From assembly GCA_963784995.1 (NCBI GenBank), contig CAWATZ010000011.1, positions 124,001 to 188,000 of the forward strand: a DNA stretch of 64,000 bases, given 5' to 3'. This stretch comes from CAWATZ01 sp963784995. GTDB taxonomy: Bacteria; Planctomycetota; Planctomycetia; Gemmatales; Gemmataceae. Positions 61,475-64,000 of this stretch are shown piece after piece. The first letter of the stretch is position 1. Each line of letters starts with the position of its first letter. The position numbers and the translations under genes are program-made. Below the pieces are notes generated by a model that worked only from the letters and a program-made list of their open reading frames with translations, made no database searches and had not been told where the DNA came from.

Positions 61475-63184
61475 ATGGCGCAAGCGGGTTCGCCGAGTTC
61501 CGTGCTGGAGACCTCCGGGCAGGGCGGCCGGGCGCAACTGCCGGCCTTGACCGGGCTGCGGTTCCTGGCGTCCTTCCTGGTGCTGGTGGGGCATGCGCTC
61601 CACGTCTATCTGCTGTTCCCCGGCAGCAGCTTCGTGCTGCTGGGGGGCATGGCCCTGGCCTGCCTGGGCATGTCGCTGTTCTTCGTGCTCAGCGGCTTCG
61701 TCATTCATTACAACTACGCTCAGCTGTTCCGGAGCGAGCCGCCGGCCCGGGCCCTGTATTCCTTTCTGAGCAATCGGCTGGCCCGGTTGTACCCCCTCTT
61801 CTTCTGTGTGCTGCTGCTGACGCTGGTGCTCTTTACGCCGGGCAATCTCAAGCAGCTCTGGTTCTTGCTGCCGCAGTATCTGACCTTTTCGCAAAACTGG
61901 CTTTTTGCCGTCCTGGGCGACGGCAGCATGTGGTTCATGCCAATCTGTCCCCAGGCCTGGTCGATCAGCACCGAGTTTTACTTCTATTTGCTGTTTCCTC
62001 TGGTCGTCTGGCCGCTCGCCCGGCTAGGCAGCCCCAAGCACGCCCTGGTCGCCTGGCTCACCGCCCTGGTCGTGGGCGTGCCCCTGGGCTGGCTGATCTG
62101 CCAGACCAGCGATCAGACCTTTCGCTGGGCCCACGTCCTGTCGTTTGACCACCCGAATCTGAAGGCGACTTACGTCAACTGGCTGGCCTACTTCTGTCCG
62201 CCGGTCCGGTTCCTGGAGTTCCTGCTGGGCTGTCTGACCTCGCAACTGTACCTGACCCTGCGCGACCGGCCGGTCGGTCCCGGTGAACGGCGCCTGGGAC
62301 TGGCTGGCTTGCTCCTGGCCGTGCTTGGCATCGGCAGTCTGTGCGCGACCTTCGCCCTCTCGCCCTCCGCCGGTCCCTTTTTCTGCTTCATCCGCATGAA
62401 CGCCATGTACGGCGTGCCGGTGGCCGTGGTGATCTTCTGCTGTGTCCGCTACCCGACCCGGCTGACACGCTGGCTCGACGGACCCCGGATCGTCCTGCTG
62501 GGAGAGGCGAGCTACTCCACCTATCTGCTGCACATGTACTGCATGGCTGTGCTGCACGTGCAGGGCGCCCTGGGGTTCTCCGGGTGGGCGCTGGTGGAGC
62601 GGTGCTGCCGGTTCGTGGTGGCCGTGGCTCTGTCGCTGTGGGTGGCCATCGGCACCTATCGGCTGATCGAGGTGCCGTCGCGCCGCTGGCTGCGCGGCTT
62701 CCTGGGTCGGCTGCCGGCACTCGCTGGCAGTCTGTGGCGAGTCCGGCTGGCCGCCGTGGGGGTTTACGCCGTCCCGATCCTGGGTCTGGGCCTGTCCTGG
62801 TTGTTCTACCGCACCTCCTATTTGCCGGCGTGGTATCTGGCCCAGGCCGAGCAGAAACAGAAATGCGGTCAATTGCGCGAGTCGCTGGCCGACCTGGACC
62901 ATCTGGTCCGACTGCGGCCGCGCTTTGTGCGCGGCCTGTGCAAGCGGGCCGAGATCCAGCTGGCCCTGGGCGATCCGGCCGCGGCCCTGGCCGACCTGGA
63001 GCGGGCCGAGCGCGTGCATGCCATCGATGCCCCTGCCTTTTGCAACCGCGGCCAGGCACGCCTGCTGCTCGGCCAGCGGCACGCTGCCCAGGCCGACCTG
63101 ACCCGGGCCCTGGCCATCGAACCCAACCTGCAGGCCGTGGCTCGTCTGCAAGATCAGCTGGCGGCGATCCCGGATCCGAACTGA
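61475..63184 (+). CDS. Acyltransferase (OafA/YrhL type) with C-terminal TPR domain
   Basis: This 569-residue inner-membrane protein starts at MAQAGSPSSVLETSGQ after AAGGAGG. The acyltransferase-3 fold shows LPALTGLRFLASFLVLVGHA (catalytic His), LFFVLSGFVIHYNYAQLF, RLARLYPLFF (Arg-rich motif) and QAWSISTEFYFYLLFPLVVW. About ten membrane helices end near residue 455. Residues 460-560 form soluble TPR repeats (ESLADLDHLVRLRPRFVRGL; ALADLERAERVHAIDAPAFC). Such enzymes O-acylate cell-surface glycans. The TPR fusion is unusual. A second copy follows. Confidence 0.9.
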   Translation: MAQAGSPSSVLETSGQGGRAQLPALTGLRFLASFLVLVGHALHVYLLFPGSSFVLLGGMALACLGMSLFFVLSGFVIHYNYAQLFRSEPPARALYSFLSNRLARLYPLFFCVLLLTLVLFTPGNLKQLWFLLPQYLTFSQNWLFAVLGDGSMWFMPICPQAWSISTEFYFYLLFPLVVWPLARLGSPKHALVAWLTALVVGVPLGWLICQTSDQTFRWAHVLSFDHPNLKATYVNWLAYFCPPVRFLEFLLGCLTSQLYLTLRDRPVGPGERRLGLAGLLLAVLGIGSLCATFALSPSAGPFFCFIRMNAMYGVPVAVVIFCCVRYPTRLTRWLDGPRIVLLGEASYSTYLLHMYCMAVLHVQGALGFSGWALVERCCRFVVAVALSLWVAIGTYRLIEVPSRRWLRGFLGRLPALAGSLWRVRLAAVGVYAVPILGLGLSWLFYRTSYLPAWYLAQAEQKQKCGQLRESLADLDHLVRLRPRFVRGLCKRAEIQLALGDPAAALADLERAERVHAIDAPAFCNRGQARLLLGQRHAAQADLTRALAIEPNLQAVARLQDQLAAIPDPN

Positions 63185-63234
63185 AGTTCCATCCCCACTC
63201 GCCTTTTTTTCTCAAACCCGCCTGGTGAGGTGCG

Positions 63235-64000
63235 ATGCCAACGTTCCCATCTCCTTCCGCGAATCCGTCGCTCGATCGGCCTCAGGTTCCCGCCTTGACG
63301 GGACTGCGCTTCCTGGCGGCCCTGCTCGTGCTGGTCGCGCATGCGGGCCAGACGGCCTTTCAGTTCACCGGCACCAGCAGCCTGTTCTTGTTCTGGACGG
63401 CCTCAGCCTGCCTGGGCATGTCGCTGTTCTTCCTGCTCAGCGGGTTTGTCATCCACTGCAACTATGCCCGGCTATTTCAGACGGAGACGCCGGCCCGGGC
63501 ACTGTACTCCTTCCTGAGCAATCGCATCGCCCGCCTGTACCCGCTGTTCTTCTTCGTGCTGCTGGTCAACCAGGCGCTGGTCACGCTAGGACCGCACCTG
63601 GGAACGTACAAGTACTTGCTGCCGCAGTATCTGACGCTCTCCCAGAGCTGGGTTTTTGCCCTCACGGGAGATGGCGGCATGTCGCTGTCGCCCTTCTACG
63701 CGCAGAGCTGGTCGATCAGCGTCGAGTTTTTTTTCTACTTGCTCTTTCCCCTGGTGGTCCTGCCGATCTCCCGGCTGGGAGGGCGTGACGGGGGTGCTTT
63801 TGCCTCGCCCCGCTGGGCGCTGCTGGTCTGGATCGGGGCCCTGGTTGGCGCTTACGCCCTCGTCTGGGGTTTCTATCAGACTCGCTCCCTGACCTTCCCC
63901 CTGGCCAGCATGCTCTCCCTGGCCCACCCCCTTGGGGAGGCGCAATACTCCAACTGGTTGAGCTACTTCTGTCCGCTGATGCGCTTCGTGGAGTTCCTGG
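63235..64000 (+). CDS. Second acyltransferase (OafA/YrhL type), cut by window end
   Basis: The frame from ATG 63235 stays open to the last base (255 codons seen). It parallels the preceding gene: VPALTGLRFLAALLVLVAHA, LFFLLSGFVIHCNYARLFQT, RIARLYPLFFFVLLVNQ and QSWSISVEFFFYLLFPLVVL. The two genes are clearly a tandem duplication. Whether this copy also ends in TPR repeats is not visible. A competing shorter frame (63225-63788) is not coding. Confidence 0.9.
   Translation, partial: MPTFPSPSANPSLDRPQVPALTGLRFLAALLVLVAHAGQTAFQFTGTSSLFLFWTASACLGMSLFFLLSGFVIHCNYARLFQTETPARALYSFLSNRIARLYPLFFFVLLVNQALVTLGPHLGTYKYLLPQYLTLSQSWVFALTGDGGMSLSPFYAQSWSISVEFFFYLLFPLVVLPISRLGGRDGGAFASPRWALLVWIGALVGAYALVWGFYQTRSLTFPLASMLSLAHPLGEAQYSNWLSYFCPLMRFVEFL

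Noticed and set aside
63225..63788. 187-codon frame at the start of the second acyltransferase
   Set aside because: The acyltransferase motifs are in the frame beginning at 63235, which stays open to the window end.

Overview
The window reads as chromosomal DNA of a planctomycete, most likely of the Gemmata group (Gemmatales). It is GC-rich and densely coding. It carries the usual markers of that group: a DUF1549/DUF1553 cytochrome-type protein with its DUF1501 partner, a DUF1559 type-IV-pilin-like protein, Tat-exported Gfo/Idh oxidoreductases, a sulfatase-modifying-factor-like protein next to a PQQ propeller, a double-length U32 peptidase, and two members of a Gemmata-type family ending in a GC..VD.(I/L)LGK motif. 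No rRNA, tRNA or CRISPR array was seen.

Layout. 1-2663: sucC (5' truncated) and sucD, with a Uma2 nuclease gene and a small membrane-protein gene wedged between them. 2864-5752: metallophosphoesterase, a frameshifted methyltransferase, a flavin reductase and a molybdopterin oxidoreductase. 5802-8043: a Gemmata-family protein, a STAS-like/PIN-like gene pair and a broken POTRA protein. 8183-13681: a large alpha-2-macroglobulin with an intact thioester motif. 14348-19048: an AsmA-like protein and an LptF/LptG permease, both envelope-biogenesis types. 19626-23688: two oxidoreductases and a neutral-ceramidase-like protein. 24059-26233: an RHH/HNH cassette. 26381-34187: secreted hydrolases, DUF1501 and DUF1553. 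34558-37877: a hybrid histidine kinase. 38104-39816: an MFS transporter. 40044-41847: a toxin-antitoxin-like operon. 42006-43637: a TPR protein. 43719-45976: a plasmid-type replication initiator (RPA type) with an upstream DnaA box and two iteron-like arrays. 45977-47719: a degenerate protein kinase. 47811-50372: three tandem STN-type periplasmic proteins. 50558-52936: a universal stress protein, an ECF sigma factor with its membrane partner, and a 42-residue basic protein. 53098-60145: U32 peptidase, FGE-like protein, PQQ propeller, pilin-like protein and a zinc-ribbon membrane protein. 60411-64000: a broken methyltransferase and two tandem acyltransferases, the last cut by the window edge.

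Two things stand out. First, at least 20 long inverted repeats, many perfect, with arms of about 15-52 bp, lie in the window, nearly all at gene ends. Their sequences fall into many unrelated families, but most share one design: each arm contains a smaller hairpin of its own. Several begin on or enclose the stop codon of the neighbouring gene. One family is inserted in frame in the kinase, one is tandemly triplicated together with a gene end, and one is flanked by a 19-bp direct repeat. Second, the initiator, DnaA box and helically spaced repeats at 43.7-45.6 kb look like a complete iteron-type replication origin inside ordinary chromosomal genes.

About ten genes show single-base frameshifts. 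Either the assembly has residual indel errors or these genes are decaying. Positions of the shifts are given in each entry.
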